51,030 nucleotides of DNA from Streptomyces altiplanensis (GCA_003719395.1 RHMC01000036.1:1-51030), one strand, 5' to 3'. Shown: positions 27,240 to 38,537, counted from the stretch's first letter. Numbers and translations are program-made. The notes: generated by a model from the sequence alone, not told the origin.

Positions 27240-29055
27240 ATGCGGTTCACCACCCGCCCCACCCTCCAGGGCACCTTCGGCATGGTGTCCTCCACCCACT
27301 GGCTCGCCTCGCTGTCCGCGATGGCCGTCCTGGAGGACGGCGGCAACGCCTACGACGCCGCTGTCGCCGCCGGCTTCGTGCTGCACGTCGTCGAGCCGCA
27401 CCTCAACGGGCCCGCGGGTGAGGTGCCCCTCATCCTGGCACCGGCGGGCGCACCGGTGCGGGTGCTCTGCGGGCAGGGGACCGCGCCGGCGGGCGCGAGT
27501 GCCGCCCACTACCGCGCCCTGGGGCTCGGCCTCGTGCCCGGCACCGGGCCGCTGGCCGCCGCCGTGCCGGGGGCGTTCGACGCGTGGATGCTTCTGCTGC
27601 GCGTCTACGGCCACCAAGTCGCTCGGCGAGGTGCTGCGGTACGCCATCGGGTACGCCGAGGACGGGCACGCCCCCGTCGAGCGGGTCGGCGAGACCGTGG
27701 AGAGCGTGCGAGGCGCTCTTCGAGGAGGAGTGGACCTCGTCCGCCGAGGTGTACCTGCCGGGCGGCAGGGCGCCCGCTCCGGGCGAGCTCTTCCGCAACC
27801 CCGCTCTCGCCGCCACCTGGCGCCGCGTGATCGCCGAGGCCGGGGCGGCGGGCGGCACCGGCCGCGCGGCGCGGATCGACGCCGCGCGTGCGGTGTGGCG
27901 CGAGGGGTTCATAGCCGAGGCGCTGGTACGGCAGGCCGCCCGCCCCACGCTGGACACCAGCGGCGCCCGGCACACGGGGACGCTGACCGCGGCCGACCTG
28001 GCCGGCTGGTCGCGACGTACGAGGCGCCCGCCACGTACGACTGGAACGGCTGGACGCTGTGCAAGGCCGGCGGCTGGAGCCAGGGGCCCGCCTTCCTCCA
28101 GCAGCTCGCGCTGCTGCCGCCCGAGCTGCCCGCCCACGGCTCCGCCGCGTACGTGCACCTGCTCATCGAGGGGTGCAAGCTGGCGATGGCCGACCGGGAG
28201 GCCTGGTACGGCGACGCCGCCGAGGTGCCGGTCGACGCGCTGCTCTCGGCGTCGTACAACAGCGAGCGCCGCGCCCTCGTGGGGGACAGGGTGTCGCTGG
28301 AGCTGCGGCCCGGCAGCCCGGACGGGCGTACACCCGTGCTCGGCGCGCACGCGCTCACCGTCGCCGCCGGGGAACCGGGCTTCGACGCCACGGGCGCCGC
28401 GGTCGCGGCGGGCGCCGGTGAGCCGACCGTCGCCAAGGACGGCGCCACCCGTGGCGACACCTGCCACCTGGACGTCGTCGACCGCTGGGGCAACATGGTC
28501 GCGGCCACACCGAGCGGCGGCTGGCTCCAGTCCAACCCGGTCGTTCCCGAGCTGGGCTTCCCGCTCGGCACGCGGCTCCAGATGGCCTGGCTGGACGAGG
28601 GGCTGCCGAACACGCTCACGCCGGGACGGCGCCCGCGTACGACTCTGACACCCTCCCTCGCACTGCGGGACGGGGTGCCCGTGATGGCCTTCGGTACGCC
28701 CGGCGGCGACCAGCAGGACCAGTGGCAGCTCCACTTCTTCCTCGCGGTCGCGCTCGGGGCGTCCCCGGTGCGGGGCGGTCTCGACCTGCAGGGGGCCATC
28801 GACGCGCCCAACTGGCACAACGACTCCTTTCCCGGCTCCTTCTACCCGCGCGGAATGCGGCCGGGCAGCGTGACCGTCGAGTCGCGCATGGACGCGGACG
28901 TCGTCGGGGAGCTGCGGCGTCGCGGCCATGACGTGACGGTCGGCGGGCCGTGGTCGGAGGGGCGGCTGTGCGCGGTCGCCCGGGACCCGGAGACGGGCGT
29001 GCTCTCCGCCGCGGCGAACCCCAGGGGAATGCAGGGTTACGCGGTCGGGCGGTGA
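27240..29055 (+). CDS. Gamma-glutamyltransferase-family protein, frameshifted
   Basis: About 605 residues. It starts at ATG 27240 (RFTTRPTLQGTFGMVSSTHW). The large-subunit part has GGNAYDAAVAAGFVLHVVEPHLNGPAG. Shifts occur near 27615, 27712 and 28010; the rest runs in one frame. The autoprocessing/catalytic threonine of Ntn-hydrolases is in RGDTCHLDVVDRWGNMVAATPSGGW near 28460. The C-terminal part has FGTPGGDQQDQWQLHFFLAVALG. There is no signal peptide, so unlike classical exported GGT it is probably cytoplasmic. This subgroup of actinobacterial GGT-like enzymes acts on gamma-glutamyl or related amides; the substrate is unknown. It lies about 195 bases after the MFS exporter and before an IMPase-like gene. 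Confidence 0.83.
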
Positions 29056-29105
29056 CGGCACCACGGGTTGTCGGTGTTGTCAGCGGGGCGTGCTTTGCTG
29101 GAAGC

Positions 29106-29920
29106 ATGATGATCGATGACAAGTTGCCCGACGTCGAAGAGGCCCTGCGCAAGGCGGCTGCCGCCGAGATCCTGCCGCGGTACCGGCAGCTCGCCGCGCA
29201 CGAGATCGTCGAGAAGACCGGGCCGCACGACCTGGTCACCATTGCCGACCGGCAGGCCGAGGAGCACCTCACCGCGTCCCTGACCCGGCTCCTGCCCGGC
29301 TCCGTGGTCGTGGGGGAGGAGGCGGTCCACGAGGACCCGGCGGTGTACGACGCGCTGCACGGCGACGCGCCGGTGTGGATCGTGGACCCGGTGGACGGGA
29401 CCCGGCAGTTCGTGCGCGGGGAGGCGGGCTTCTGCACGCTGGTCGCCCTCGCCCACCGGGGCGAGGTGCTCGCCTCGTGGACGTACGCGCCCGTGCTCGA
29501 CGCGATGGCGTGGCGGTGCGGGGCGGCGGGGCACGGCTGAACGGCGAGGTGCTGCGGGCGGGGTGCCGGGAACGGGTGCGACGCTGCGGGTCGCCACTCG
29601 CACCCCGACTTCACGACGGAGCAGCAGAAGACGGCGCTGCTCGGGCTGAACGCCAAGGGCGTCGACGCGCGGCCCTGCGGGTCGGCCGGGCTGGAGTACC
29701 TCGCGGTGGCGCGGGGGGACCTGGACGCGGTGGCGTTCTCCTGGGAACTGGCCTGGGACCACGCGGCGGGGCTGCTGCTGTCGAGGAGGCCGGCGGGTCG
29801 CACACGACGGTGGCGGGGGAGCGGTTCCGGCTGTCGGGGGGCAACGCACTGCCGTTCACGGCCGCGCGGGACGCGGCCACGGTCGCGCGGGTGGCCGGAC
29901 TTCTGAGGGGCGGGGCGTAG
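29106..29920 (+). CDS. Inositol monophosphatase-family phosphatase, frameshifted
   Basis: About 270 residues from ATG 29106. Metal-binding motifs of the family are present: LVTIADRQAEEHL near 45, VVVGEEAVHED near 67, WIVDPVDGTRQFVRG near 95 and the C-terminal ELAWDHAAGLLLVEEAGG. Indels near 29515, 29575, 29690 and 29785 break the second half; its residues (ATSHPDFTTEQQKTALLGL, CGSAGLEYLAVARGDLDAV) continue in alternate frames to 29920. The family includes inositol monophosphatase, histidinol-phosphatase and 3'-phosphoadenosine 5'-phosphatase; the exact substrate is not evident. It starts about 50 bases after the GGT gene and may share its transcript. Confidence 0.82.
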
Positions 29921-30066
29921 CGGTGGGGCGATTCCGGGCGCCGGGGCCGACGGGAGCGGTGCCGGGGGCTGTCCCCCCTCCCGCCGTCCCCGCCCCCGGA
30001 GCCGGGAATATCCTGAGGCCGAACATCCCGAGGCTTCTGGCCATCGGCTGACGAAGGAGTCCGAAG

Positions 30067-31494
30067 GTGCCGTCGATGCTCGATGCCGTCGTCGTAGGGG
30101 CGGGGCCCAACGGACTGACCGCCGCAGTCGAACTCGCCCGCCGGGGCTTCTCGGTGCAGCTGTTCGAGGCGCTGGACACCGTGGGGGGAGGCGCCAGGAC
30201 CGAGGAGCTCACGCTGCCCGGGTTCCGGCACGACCCCTGCTCCGCCGTACACCCGCTCGGCGCGGGATCGCCGGCCTTCAAGGCCATGCCGCTGGACCGG
30301 TACGGACTTCAGTGGCTGCATCCCGAACTGCCCATGGCCCACCCGTGGGACGACGGCACCGCCGCGGTGCTGTCGCGGTCGGTCGCCGAGACCGCCGCTT
30401 CCTTCGGCGCGCACGACGCCGGGAGGTACCGGCGGCTGGTCGCGCCCTACGCGGGGAAGTGGGACACGCTGGCCCGGGACTTCATGTCGCTGCCGCTGAG
30501 CGCGCTGCCGCGCGATCCGGTCACCCTGGCCCGGTTCGGCGTCGACGGACTGCCGCCCGGCACCTGGCTGATGCGCCGGTTCCGGGACGACAAGGCGCGG
30601 GCGCTCTTCGCCGGGCTCGTCGCGCATGTCATCGCGCCGCTCGGCGGCCTCGCGACGAGCGCGGTGGGACTGGTCTTCGCGCTGGCCGCGCATGCCGGCG
30701 GCTGGCCGATGCCGCGCGGCGGGTCGCAGTCGATCTCGGACGCGCTCGCGGCGTACCTGCGCGATCTCGGCGGCGTGGTGCACACCGGATACGAGGTGAA
30801 GCGGCTGGACGACCTGCCGCCCGCGCGCGCGTACGTCTTCGACACCTCGCCCACCGCGCTGGCGCGCATCGCCGGTCTGGGGCGGACGTACGAGAAGTAC
30901 CGGTACGGCGCGAGTGTGTTCAAGATCGACTACGCGCTGGACGGGCCGGTGCCCTGGACGGCGGAGGAGGCCCGGCGGGCCGGCACCGTCCAAGTCGGGC
31001 CGAGCAGCCGGGAGATCGGTACCGCGCTGAAGCAGGCCGCGAGCGGCACACCCCCCGAGACGCCGTTTCTGATCACCGCTCAGCCGAGCCTGGTCGACCC
31101 TTCCCGCGCCCCGGAGGGCAAGCACGTCTTCTGGGCGTACGGGCATGTCCCGCACGCCTGGGACGGCGACCTGACGGGGGCCGTCGAGCGCCAGATCGAG
31201 CGCTTCGCGCCCGGCTTCCGCGACCGGGTGCTCGCGCGCGCCGTCGCCGGGCCGCCGCAGCTCGCGCAGCGCAACGCCAATTACGTGGGCGGGGACATCG
31301 CGTGCGGTGCGGCGACGGGACTTCAGCTGATGCTGCGGCCGAAGGTGTCTCTCTTCCCGTACGCGACGCCGCATCCGGCGGTCTTCATCTGCTCGTCCGC
31401 GACACCGCCGGGACCGGGCGTGCACGGGATGTCGGGGCACAACGCGGCGAAGGCGGTCTGGCGGCGGCTGCGTTCCGAGAGGACCGGCCCATGA
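30067..31494 (+). CDS. CrtI/PYROXD2-like FAD-dependent oxidoreductase
   Basis: An intact 475-residue phytoene-desaturase-related flavoprotein. The dinucleotide-binding motif [23 protein letters not shown] is at the N-terminus. [10 protein letters not shown] motif follows, and the C-terminal FAD-contact region reads [20 protein letters not shown]. The central part is shorter and unlike true carotenoid desaturases, so it belongs to the broad NAD(P)/FAD-dependent oxidoreductase group close to human PYROXD2. No other carotenoid genes are near. GAAGGAGTCCGAAG precedes the GTG at 30067. It is convergent with the NmrA-like gene. Confidence 0.82.
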   Translation: MPSMLDAVVVGAGPNGLTAAVELARRGFSVQLFEALDTVGGGARTEELTLPGFRHDPCSAVHPLGAGSPAFKAMPLDRYGLQWLHPELPMAHPWDDGTAAVLSRSVAETAASFGAHDAGRYRRLVAPYAGKWDTLARDFMSLPLSALPRDPVTLARFGVDGLPPGTWLMRRFRDDKARALFAGLVAHVIAPLGGLATSAVGLVFALAAHAGGWPMPRGGSQSISDALAAYLRDLGGVVHTGYEVKRLDDLPPARAYVFDTSPTALARIAGLGRTYEKYRYGASVFKIDYALDGPVPWTAEEARRAGTVQVGPSSREIGTALKQAASGTPPETPFLITAQPSLVDPSRAPEGKHVFWAYGHVPHAWDGDLTGAVERQIERFAPGFRDRVLARAVAGPPQLAQRNANYVGGDIACGAATGLQLMLRPKVSLFPYATPHPAVFICSSATPPGPGVHGMSGHNAAKAVWRRLRSERTGP

Positions 31495-31681
31495 CAGTCA
31501 TCCGTCACACCAGGGCGTGGTGACATCACCGAACAGCACGTCGACGCCGCCGCTCCTCCCCGCCGGAGCCCTGCTGCCGCGAGTCCTTGCGCGTCGCCGG
31601 CGGGCCCGGAGCGGGCAAGCCGGGTCCGCCCTCTTCGACGACCGGGTCTGTGGGGTGTTCGCCGCGCAGCTCGGCCGGCTC

Positions 31682-32518
31682 TCATACGGCGCCGAACGCT
31701 GCCGCGTTCTCCGTCGCCCACTGCCGGAAGGTACGGCCGGGGGAGCCCGTGATCTCCTCGACCGTGCGGCGCACCTTCAGCAGCTCGTCGTTGACGTCGC
31801 GGCCGAGCAGGTCGAGCACGGCGGCCGCGGTCTGGGCCCCGAGGAACGGGGTCATCCGCCGGTGGGCCTCCTCGTGGCCGATCTCGTTGAAGGACAGTTC
31901 CCGGCCGATGGCCTCCGCGATGGCGGCCGTCTGCTGCCGGGCCGAGATGCGCTCGGGGCCCGTCAGCGCGTGGACCCGGCCCGTGTGACCCGGCTCGGTC
32001 AGCGCCGCCCGCGCCACGTCGCGATGTCCGCGGGATGGATGGTGGGAAGCCCGACGTCGGCGTAGGGGGCGTGCACCGCCGCCTGGTCGCGGATGGACTG
32101 TGACCACAGCAGCGTGTTGGAGGCGAACTGCGTCGGCCGCAGGATCGTCCACTCCATACCGCTGGTGCGCAGGGCGCCCTCGACGGCCAGGTTCTCCCGT
32201 GCGGCGGGCAGGTGGGGGTGGGTCTGGGCGTGATCGACGACACGAGGACCACGTGCCGTACTCCTGCCTGCCGGGCGGCGTGCACCACCGCTGCCTCGGT
32301 GCAGATCCCCGTCACCAGGAACAGGGCCTCCACGCCGCTGAACACGTTCCCGAGCGCTGCGGGCCGGGCCAGGTCTGCCTCCACCGCCTCCACGCCGTCG
32401 GGGAACCTGGCCGCGCGGTGTCACGGGTCAGTCCCCGCAGGGGCCGCACGCCGTGCCTGTGCAACCCCTCCAGGAGAGCGCTTCCGATGTTTCCGGTCGC
32501 GCCGGTCACGAGGATCAT
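31682..32518 (-). CDS. NmrA-like NAD(P)-binding protein, frameshifted
   Basis: About 278 residues. It starts at ATG 32518 with MILVTGATGNIGSALLEGL, an NAD(P)-binding GxxGxxG motif. The reading then passes through several frames with shifts near 32400, 32230 and 32050: VEAVEADLARPAALGNVFSGVEALFLVTG, ARQAGVRHVVLVSS, WTILRPTQFASNTLLWS, and the last part VHALTGPERISARQQTAAIAEAIGREL. This is the atypical SDR group of NmrA/TMR-like sensors and quinone reductases. Two of the shifts compensate, so the total length is a multiple of three. It stands alone and its regulation is unknown. Confidence 0.75.
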
Positions 32519-32536
32519 GGTCGGTTCATCTCCTGT

Positions 32537-32566
32537 TGCCTTGCTGAGGACTGCCTTGCTGAGGAC
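32537..32566. repeat. 15-base tandem duplication upstream of the NmrA-like gene
   Basis: TGCCTTGCTGAGGAC occurs twice, head to tail, directly before the RBS region of the minus-strand gene, with TGCC starting a third copy. It lies in the 5' leader and could be a simple replication-slippage duplication. Confidence 0.8.
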
Positions 32567-32637
32567 TGCCCGCTGCAGCACCCCAGGACCTCGACTTCGG
32601 CCGAGGTCGAAGAAGCGGACCGGCGTTCGCCGGGGCT

Positions 32638-32760
32638 GCCGGCGAGGAGGACGCCGAGCGGCGCCGTTGCCCGGAAGAGCAGTGCGCGGACGGCCGTCAC
32701 CCTGCCCGCCAGGATCTCCGGAACACCGGACGAGGCCGCCGCCCCGACGACCACACCGAG
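32638..32760 (-). pseudogene. Possible C-terminal fragment of a transporter
   Basis: Between the ketoreductase gene and the NmrA-like gene one minus-strand frame reads ASSGVPEILAGRVTAVR and ALLFRATAPLGVLLAG. The spacing of LxGRVTAxR and APLGxLLAG is like the cytoplasmic loop and following helix of some MFS proteins. No start or RBS and no other helices are found, so at most this is a remnant. Weak evidence. Confidence 0.22.
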
Positions 32761-32801
32761 GGACGGCCGCCCGCGGCGCGACGTCGTGACGGGCCGCCCG
32801 G

Positions 32802-33764
32802 TCAGTACCGCATCGCGAGCCGGCGCACTTCGTCCAGCAGCACCGCTTGGCGTACGGACACTCCGGCGGCATCCGCTCCGGTACGTACCGCGCCGGCGAA
32901 CGCTTCCACCGTGCGCAGGACCTGGTCGTCCGGCGCCAGCCGCACCTGCTCGGTGCCGGCCCGGCGCTCCAGACGTACCCCGGGCACATGGCCGGCGGGG
33001 GGAGTGAACGCCCGGTCGACCGTGATCCGGCCCTCGCTGCCCCAGATCTCGTAGGCGGAGCGGTAGGCGTGGTCGATGCCGAACGACAACTGGGCGGCGA
33101 CGCCCTCCGGGGTGGTCAGCAGCGCCGTGCCCGCGGTGTCGACCGCGTGCCCCGCTGCGCTGGTGAGGGTGGCGCCCACGACCCGCAGATCCTCACCGAG
33201 GTGGTGGAGGGCGGCGCGCAGCGGATAGACGCCGGTGTCGAGGAGCGCGCCGCCACCGAGCTCCGGACGGTGGCGGATGTCGTGCGCCGGCAGCCGGGGC
33301 ACGGCGAACGCGGCGTGCACGGCCCGAAGTTCGCCGATCGCGCCGTCCGCGACGAGCCGGCGTACCGCCGCGTGCTGGGAGTGGTGGACGAACATGACGT
33401 TCTCCATCAGCACCAGTCCGGTGCTCCGGGCCAGTGCGACCAGCTCCTCGGTGAGCCCGGGGTCGGTGGTGAGCGGCTTCTCGGCGAGGACGTGCTTGCC
33501 GGCGTCGAGGGCCGCCCGTGCCCACCGGGCGTGCAGGGCGGCCGGCAGCGGGACGTAGACGGCGTCGATGTCCGCGGCGTTCGAGAAGCGCCGCGTAACC
33601 GTGCACGGGCCGGCATCCGAAACGGCTCGCGGTTTCGGCCGCCGCCGCTTCCCGCCGGCTGGCGACCGCGACGACGTCGACGTCCTACAGGCCGTCATCG
33701 CGGGCAGCATGCGGCGGCGGGCGATGTCGGCGCAGCCCAGGACGCCGATGCGTACGGGTTCCAT
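32802..33764 (-). CDS. NDP-hexose 3-ketoreductase (Gfo/Idh/MocA family), frameshifted
   Basis: About 320 residues from ATG 33764, overlapping the stop of the 2,3-dehydratase (TGATG). It has the NAD(P)-binding start [23 protein letters not shown], then the family core DAVYVPLPAALHARWARAALDAGKHVLAEKPL, with the conserved EKP motif, and GGGALLDTGVYPL. A segment between about 33690 and 33595 is out of frame, with two compensating shifts. Relatives such as SpnN, OleW and LanT reduce the 3-keto group of TDP-3,4-diketo-2,6-dideoxyglucose, the unstable product of the 2,3-dehydratase. The gene partner and operon position support this role. Confidence 0.84.
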   Translation of the reverse strand: MEPVRIGVLGCADIARRRMLPAMTACRTSTSSRSPAGGKRRRPKPRAVSDAGPCTVTRRFSNAADIDAVYVPLPAALHARWARAALDAGKHVLAEKPLTTDPGLTEELVALARSTGLVLMENVMFVHHSQHAAVRRLVADGAIGELRAVHAAFAVPRLPAHDIRHRPELGGGALLDTGVYPLRAALHHLGEDLRVVGATLTSAAGHAVDTAGTALLTTPEGVAAQLSFGIDHAYRSAYEIWGSEGRITVDRAFTPPAGHVPGVRLERRAGTEQVRLAPDDQVLRTVEAFAGAVRTGADAAGVSVRQAVLLDEVRRLAMRY

Positions 33765-35173
33765 CAGAGCCGCACCGCTCCCGTGGTCAGGCAGGACAGC
33801 AGGGTCCTCGCCTGGACGTTGAGGTAGTGGTTGTGGCGGAGCAGCCCGGTCAGCTGGCCCGGTGTCGCCCAGCGGTAGCCCGCGGGAGGGTCGAGCGGAG
33901 CCTCGTGCTCGTCGGCCTCGACGAAGAGGTAGCGGCTCTGGGCGTTGAGGAACCGGCCGCCCTCCTCCGAGTGCAGTGCCTCGTAACGCACCCTGGACCG
34001 GTCCGCGCCGAGCACGGTGTCGAGGAAGGGCGGACGGGCGGAGCCCGTCACATGGGCGTAGTTCTCCGGTGTGTACTGGACCGTGGGGCCGAGTTCGACG
34101 GTGTCGAGGAACCCGCCCTCGACACGGGCGTGCACCAGCAGGTGCGGTACGCCTCCGAAGCGGCGGAAAAGGAACGCCGTGACACCCGTTCCGCACGGCT
34201 CGATCAGCGGCTGGGTCCAGCCGGTGACCTCGCGGCTGCCTGCCTGGACGGCGACCGCGACGACGTCGAAGTACCGCCCGGCCTCGTGGCGGATGGAGTG
34301 CTCGTCGCGGACCCAGCCGGTCAGGTCTGCGAGGGGGACCCGCTCCGCCGACACGTCGTGGCGCGCGCGTTCCACGGTGAACCAGGAGAGCAGCTCCGTG
34401 TCGGAGTGCAGTGCGTAGGCGTCCGTGGCGGGAAACGAGGCACAGGCCAGGACGGTACGGGCGTCCATGTTGACGACGTTGTCCCGGCGCAGCAGCTCGC
34501 CGATCTGCCCGAGGGTCAGCCAGCAGAAGTCGTCGTCGAGCGGCACGTCGTCGAGGGCTTCGACGAGCATGTTCCGGTTGCTTTTGCGGAAGAACCACGA
34601 GCCGTGTTCGGACTGGAGCGCGTCCGACAGCACACGGCCCCGGCCGGGCTCGGTGAAGTACTCGACGTACTTCACATCGGCACCCTTGTGCGCCTTCGTG
34701 TAGTTGCTCCGGGTGGCCTGCACGGTGGGCGACAGCTGGAGGAGGTTGGGGTTGCCCGGCTCCATCTTGGCCTGCATCAGGCAGTGCAGGACACCGTCGA
34801 ACTCCTTGACCAGGATGCCCAGTATGCCGACTTCGGGTTGCCGGATGATCGGCTGGTGCCACTCCCGGACCGGCCCCTCGGAGACCTTCACGTGCAGGCC
34901 CTCGACGGTGAAGAACCGGCCGGTGCGATGCCTGATGTTGCCCGTCGTCCTCTCGAACGACCAGCCGTCCAGCCGGGCGAACGGAATGCGGTCGACCTGG
35001 AAGCGGTGGGCCCTGCGGCGTTCGGCGAGCCAGGGGCCGATCTCCTCGGTCCGCAGCCCCGCACCCGCGGTGGCGGCGGCGGACTGGGCCATGCGGTCCC
35101 CGAGCGCACGGTCGCGCCGGGGCCGCAGCCGCGTTGCCGCGTTCATGACGCCGGCCGTCACCCGCCCGGTCAT
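33764..35173 (-). CDS. NDP-hexose 2,3-dehydratase
   Basis: An intact 469-residue protein with the two internal repeats typical of this family. Each repeat has the pattern F/YxVxxIPFxxLxGW, a TGxIRHxTGRFF-like segment, E/GxxQPxI and PTVQ-xNY (first copy [12 protein letters not shown], second [12 protein letters not shown]). It would eliminate water from TDP-4-keto-6-deoxyglucose to a 2,6-dideoxy-3,4-diketo sugar, as do SpnO, OleV, UrdS and JadO. It starts at ATG 35173, overlapping the stop of the 3,4-dehydratase (ATGA). It is the committing step to 2-deoxysugars and fixes this operon as a deoxysugar pathway. Confidence 0.92.
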   Translation of the reverse strand: MTGRVTAGVMNAATRLRPRRDRALGDRMAQSAAATAGAGLRTEEIGPWLAERRRAHRFQVDRIPFARLDGWSFERTTGNIRHRTGRFFTVEGLHVKVSEGPVREWHQPIIRQPEVGILGILVKEFDGVLHCLMQAKMEPGNPNLLQLSPTVQATRSNYTKAHKGADVKYVEYFTEPGRGRVLSDALQSEHGSWFFRKSNRNMLVEALDDVPLDDDFCWLTLGQIGELLRRDNVVNMDARTVLACASFPATDAYALHSDTELLSWFTVERARHDVSAERVPLADLTGWVRDEHSIRHEAGRYFDVVAVAVQAGSREVTGWTQPLIEPCGTGVTAFLFRRFGGVPHLLVHARVEGGFLDTVELGPTVQYTPENYAHVTGSARPPFLDTVLGADRSRVRYEALHSEEGGRFLNAQSRYLFVEADEHEAPLDPPAGYRWATPGQLTGLLRHNHYLNVQARTLLSCLTTGAVRL

Positions 35174-36474
35174 GTGCGGGCCCCCACGAAGTCCTTGACG
35201 GAGGAGATGACGTAGTCGAGCTGCTCGTCGCAGAGGCCGGGGTACACCCCGACCCAGAAGGTCTGCTCGGTGATGATGTCGCTGTTGGTCAGGTCCCCGG
35301 CCACCCGGTGCGGCTGGTTGATGTAGGCGGGGTGCCGGGTCAGGTTCCCGGCGAAGAGGCGGCGCGTGCCGATCTTCCGGCCTTCGAGGAAGGCCACCAG
35401 TTCCGCCCGGGAGAACGGCGCCTCGGGGTCGACCGTCAGGGCGAAGCCGAACCAGCTCGGATCACTGCGCGGGGTGGCCACGGGCAGCAGGAGGTGGGGG
35501 ACGTCGGCCAGCCCGTCCCGCAGCCTGCGCCAGTTGCGACGGCGGGCGGCGCAGAAGTCGTCGAGCTTGTCGAGCTGGGTCAGCCCCAGGGCGGCCTGGA
35601 TGTCCGTCGCCTTCATGTTGTAGCCGACGTGGGAGAAGATGTACTTGTGGTCGTAGCCGGCCGGGAGCGTCCCCATCTGGTAGTCGAACCGCTTGAGGCA
35701 CTTGTTGCTCTCACCCGGTTCGCACCAGCAGTCCCGGCCCCAGTCCCGCAGCGACTCCACGATCCGTGCCAGCGCCAGGTTGGACGTCAGGACGCAGCCG
35801 CCCTCGCCCATGGTCAGGTGGTGGGCCGGGTAGAAGCTCACGGTCGTGAGGTCGCCGAAGGTGCCGGTCAGCCGGCCGTCGTACGTGGAGCCCACGGCAT
35901 CGCAGTTGTCCTCGACGAGGAAGAGGTCGTGCTCCTCCGCGAGCTGGGCGATCTCGGCGGCCTCGAACGGGTTGCCCAGCGCGTGGGCGATCATGATGGC
36001 GCGGGTGCGCGGGCCGATGGCCTGGGCGACCCGGTCCGCCGTGGTGTTGTAGGTGCCCAGCTCCACATCGACGAAGACGGGGATGAGCCCGTTCTGCAGG
36101 ATGGGGTTGACGGTGGTCGGGAAACCGGCCGCGACGGTGATCACCTCGTCGCCCGGCCGGAGCCGCCGGTCCTCCAGGAGGTGGGAGGTGAAAGCGGTCA
36201 TGGCGAGCAGGTTCGCCGACGAGCCGGAGTTGGTCAGGTGCGCTTTGCGGCGCTTGAGCGTACGGGCGAACCGCGATTCGAACTTTCGCGAGCTGGGCCC
36301 GGCCGCGATCCGCATCTCCAGGGCCGCCTCGACCAGCGCCAGCCGGTCCGCCTCGTCGAGCACCGCGCCCGCCGGCCAGATCTCGGTGGTGCCGGGGACG
36401 AAGGGCTCGTGGTTCTGGAGATCGGCGTGGAACAGCTTGGTCTCGTCGAGAACGAGTCCCTTGTGGACGCTCAC
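35170..36474 (-). CDS. PMP/[2Fe-2S] NDP-hexose 3,4-dehydratase (E1/SpnQ-like)
   Basis: An intact 434-residue member of the DegT/DnrJ/EryC1 fold. Where aminotransferases carry the PLP lysine, this protein has histidine in [17 protein letters not shown] (about residue 219), the hallmark of PMP-dependent C-3 dehydratases such as YerE1, RfbH and SpnQ. Cysteines at about 190 (EDNCDAVG), 248, 250 and 258 ([12 protein letters not shown]) match the C-X57-C-X1-C-X7-C pattern that binds the [2Fe-2S] cluster in E1. It should remove the C-3 hydroxyl of the TDP-4-keto-2,6-dideoxy sugar. Such enzymes need an electron donor (E3 or ferredoxin/flavodoxin reductase), and no dedicated one is seen here. The GTG start overlaps the rmlB stop. 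Confidence 0.92.
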   Translation of the reverse strand: MSVHKGLVLDETKLFHADLQNHEPFVPGTTEIWPAGAVLDEADRLALVEAALEMRIAAGPSSRKFESRFARTLKRRKAHLTNSGSSANLLAMTAFTSHLLEDRRLRPGDEVITVAAGFPTTVNPILQNGLIPVFVDVELGTYNTTADRVAQAIGPRTRAIMIAHALGNPFEAAEIAQLAEEHDLFLVEDNCDAVGSTYDGRLTGTFGDLTTVSFYPAHHLTMGEGGCVLTSNLALARIVESLRDWGRDCWCEPGESNKCLKRFDYQMGTLPAGYDHKYIFSHVGYNMKATDIQAALGLTQLDKLDDFCAARRRNWRRLRDGLADVPHLLLPVATPRSDPSWFGFALTVDPEAPFSRAELVAFLEGRKIGTRRLFAGNLTRHPAYINQPHRVAGDLTNSDIITEQTFWVGVYPGLCDEQLDYVISSVKDFVGART

Positions 36475-37475
36475 TGCACGGTCCCTTCCTGGCTCGCCGC
36501 GGCGGCGCCGCGCTGTTTCAATGGCTTCCACCAGCCGGGGTTGTCGCGGTACCAGGCGACCGTGTCCGCGAGGCCCTGCTCGAAAGGCACCTCCGGGGCG
36601 TAGCCGAGGGTCTCGCGGATCTTCGTCTCGTCGAGCGCGTAGCGCAGGTCGTGGCCCTTGCGGTCGGGCACGTGGACGATCATGGAGCGGTCGGCTCCGC
36701 ACAGTTCCAGCAGGCGGTCGGTGATGTGCAGGTTGCTCTGCTCGTTGCCGCCGCCGATGTTGTAGACCTCGCCCGCTCCGCCCTTGGAGAGCACCAGCGC
36801 GATGGCCCGGCAGTGGTCCTCGACGTGCAGCCACTCGCGGATGTTGCCGCCGTCGCCGTAGAGCGGGACCGGAAGGCCCTCCAGCAGCTGGCTGACGAAA
36901 AGCGGTATCAGCTTCTCCGGGTGCTGGTAGGGCCCGTAGTTGTTGGAGCAGCGGGTGATCGACACATTGAGCCCGTGGGTGCGCCAGTAGGACCTGGCGA
37001 TCAGATCCGATGCGGCCTTGGACGCCGCGTACGGGGAGTTGGGCAGCAGCGGCCGGTCCTCGGTCCAGGAGCCCTCGGTGATCGAGCCGTACACCTCGTC
37101 GGTCGACACGTGCACGACGCGTTCGACCCCCGTGGCGAGGCAGGCGTCCAGGAGGATCTGCGTGCCCTCGACGTTCGTCCGGATGAACTCGCCCGCGGAG
37201 GTGAGGGACCGGTCGACGTGCGACTCGGCGGCGAAATGGACCACCGCGTCATGGCCGGGCAGCAGCCGGCGCAGCAGAGCCGGGTCGCGGATGTCGCCCC
37301 GCACGAAGTCCAGCCGGGGGTGGGAGGCGGGGAGGTTGTCGCGGTTGCCCGCGTAGGTGAGCTTGTCGAGGACGGTCACCCGGGCCTGCTCGTAGCCGGC
37401 GTAACCGCCGTCGAGCACCGTACGGACGAAGTGCGAACCGATGAAGCCCGCACCCCCGGTGATCAGGAGCCTCAC
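36471..37475 (-). CDS. rmlB: dTDP-glucose 4,6-dehydratase
   Basis: An intact 334-residue extended SDR. Visible are the NAD-binding [19 protein letters not shown], the substrate loop [19 protein letters not shown], the catalytic YAASKAASD (YxxxK) and [16 protein letters not shown] with [18 protein letters not shown]. It makes TDP-4-keto-6-deoxyglucose, the branch point for the deoxysugar made by this operon. It starts at GTG 37475, overlapping the rmlA stop, and its own stop overlaps the 3,4-dehydratase start, so the four-gene block is tightly coupled. The conserved motifs leave little doubt. Confidence 0.94.
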   Translation of the reverse strand: MRLLITGGAGFIGSHFVRTVLDGGYAGYEQARVTVLDKLTYAGNRDNLPASHPRLDFVRGDIRDPALLRRLLPGHDAVVHFAAESHVDRSLTSAGEFIRTNVEGTQILLDACLATGVERVVHVSTDEVYGSITEGSWTEDRPLLPNSPYAASKAASDLIARSYWRTHGLNVSITRCSNNYGPYQHPEKLIPLFVSQLLEGLPVPLYGDGGNIREWLHVEDHCRAIALVLSKGGAGEVYNIGGGNEQSNLHITDRLLELCGADRSMIVHVPDRKGHDLRYALDETKIRETLGYAPEVPFEQGLADTVAWYRDNPGWWKPLKQRGAAAASQEGTVQ

Positions 37476-38537
37476 GCCGCCACCTCGATCCGGGTGTGGT
37501 CGCCCACGACCAGGCTGTGGCAGGAGGCACCCGAACGTCCGGTGCCCACGGCGGCGTTCCGGCCGATCAGGGAGTTCTGCAGGCCGGGCACGTCCTGGAT
37601 CCGCGCGCCGTCCATCACGATGGAGTCGCGGATCCTGGTGCTGCTCAGCACGCAGTCCCGGCCGATGGACGTGTTGGAGCCGATGTGGCAGTCCTCCAGG
37701 ACCGAGCCCGCGCCGATGACGGCGGCCGTCGATACGGCTGCGCACCACCCGGGCGCCGGGCTCCACCCGCACCTGTCCGTTCAGTTCGCTGAAGTCGTCG
37801 ACACTGCCGAGGACCTCCGGCCTCAGGCCGCCCAGCAGCTTCTGGTTGCAGTCCAGGACGTCCTCGGTCCGTCCGGTGTCCTTCCAGTAGCCGTGGTACT
37901 CGCTCGCCCTGACGTCGGCACCGGTCTCCACCAGCCACTGGATCGCGTCGGTGATCTCCAGTTCGCCGCGTTCGCTGGGCTCGATCGACGCCACGGCGCG
38001 GTGGATCGCCGGAGTGAAGAAGTAGACGCCGATCAGTGCCAGGTTGCTCCGGGGCTGCTGGGGCTTCTCGACGAGCCGGATCACCGAGCCGTCCGGTGCC
38101 GTCTCCGCGACGCCGAACGCCCGCGGGTCGGCCACCTTGCGGACGAGGACCTGCGCCGCCGGACGCCGTGCGCGGAACTCCCGCTCGATCTCGCCGATGC
38201 CTTCCGGGAGCATGTTGTCCCCCAGGTACATCAGGAAGTCGTCGTCACCCAGGAAGCCGCGGGCCAGCGTGACACAGTGGGCGAGGCCCAGCGGCTCCTC
38301 CTGCGGGATGTAGGTGATCCGCAGACCGAGCCGGCTGCCGTCCCCCACCACGTCGGATATCTCCTGCGCCCAGTCGCCGACGATGATGCCGACCTCGGTG
38401 ATGCCCAGAGCGCGGATGTTCTCCAGGACGTATTCGAGGACCGGCTTGTTGACGATGGGAATGAGCTGCTTGGCCATGGAGTAACTGAATGGGCGGAGGC
38501 GGGTTCCTGATCCTCCCGACAGCACCAGAGCCTTCAT
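37472..38537 (-). CDS. rmlA: Glucose-1-phosphate thymidylyltransferase, long form, 3' frameshift
   Basis: About 355 residues from ATG 38537. The nucleotidyltransferase signature LSGGSGTRLRPFSYSMAKQLIPIVNKPV opens the protein, followed by YLGDNMLPEGI, VEKPQQPRSNLALIGVYFF and GYWKDTGRTEDVLDCN. A shift near 37735 moves the C-terminal part to another frame (hexapeptide left-handed beta-helix, typical of the long StrD-like subgroup), ending in IEVAA with the stop overlapping rmlB. It activates glucose-1-phosphate with dTTP, the first step of the sugar pathway. The GAGGAG RBS is clear. Confidence 0.92.

Noticed and set aside
25488..27647. Long minus-strand frame across the iron-box MFS gene
   Set aside because: Antisense of a 14-helix transporter with all family motifs; no start context.
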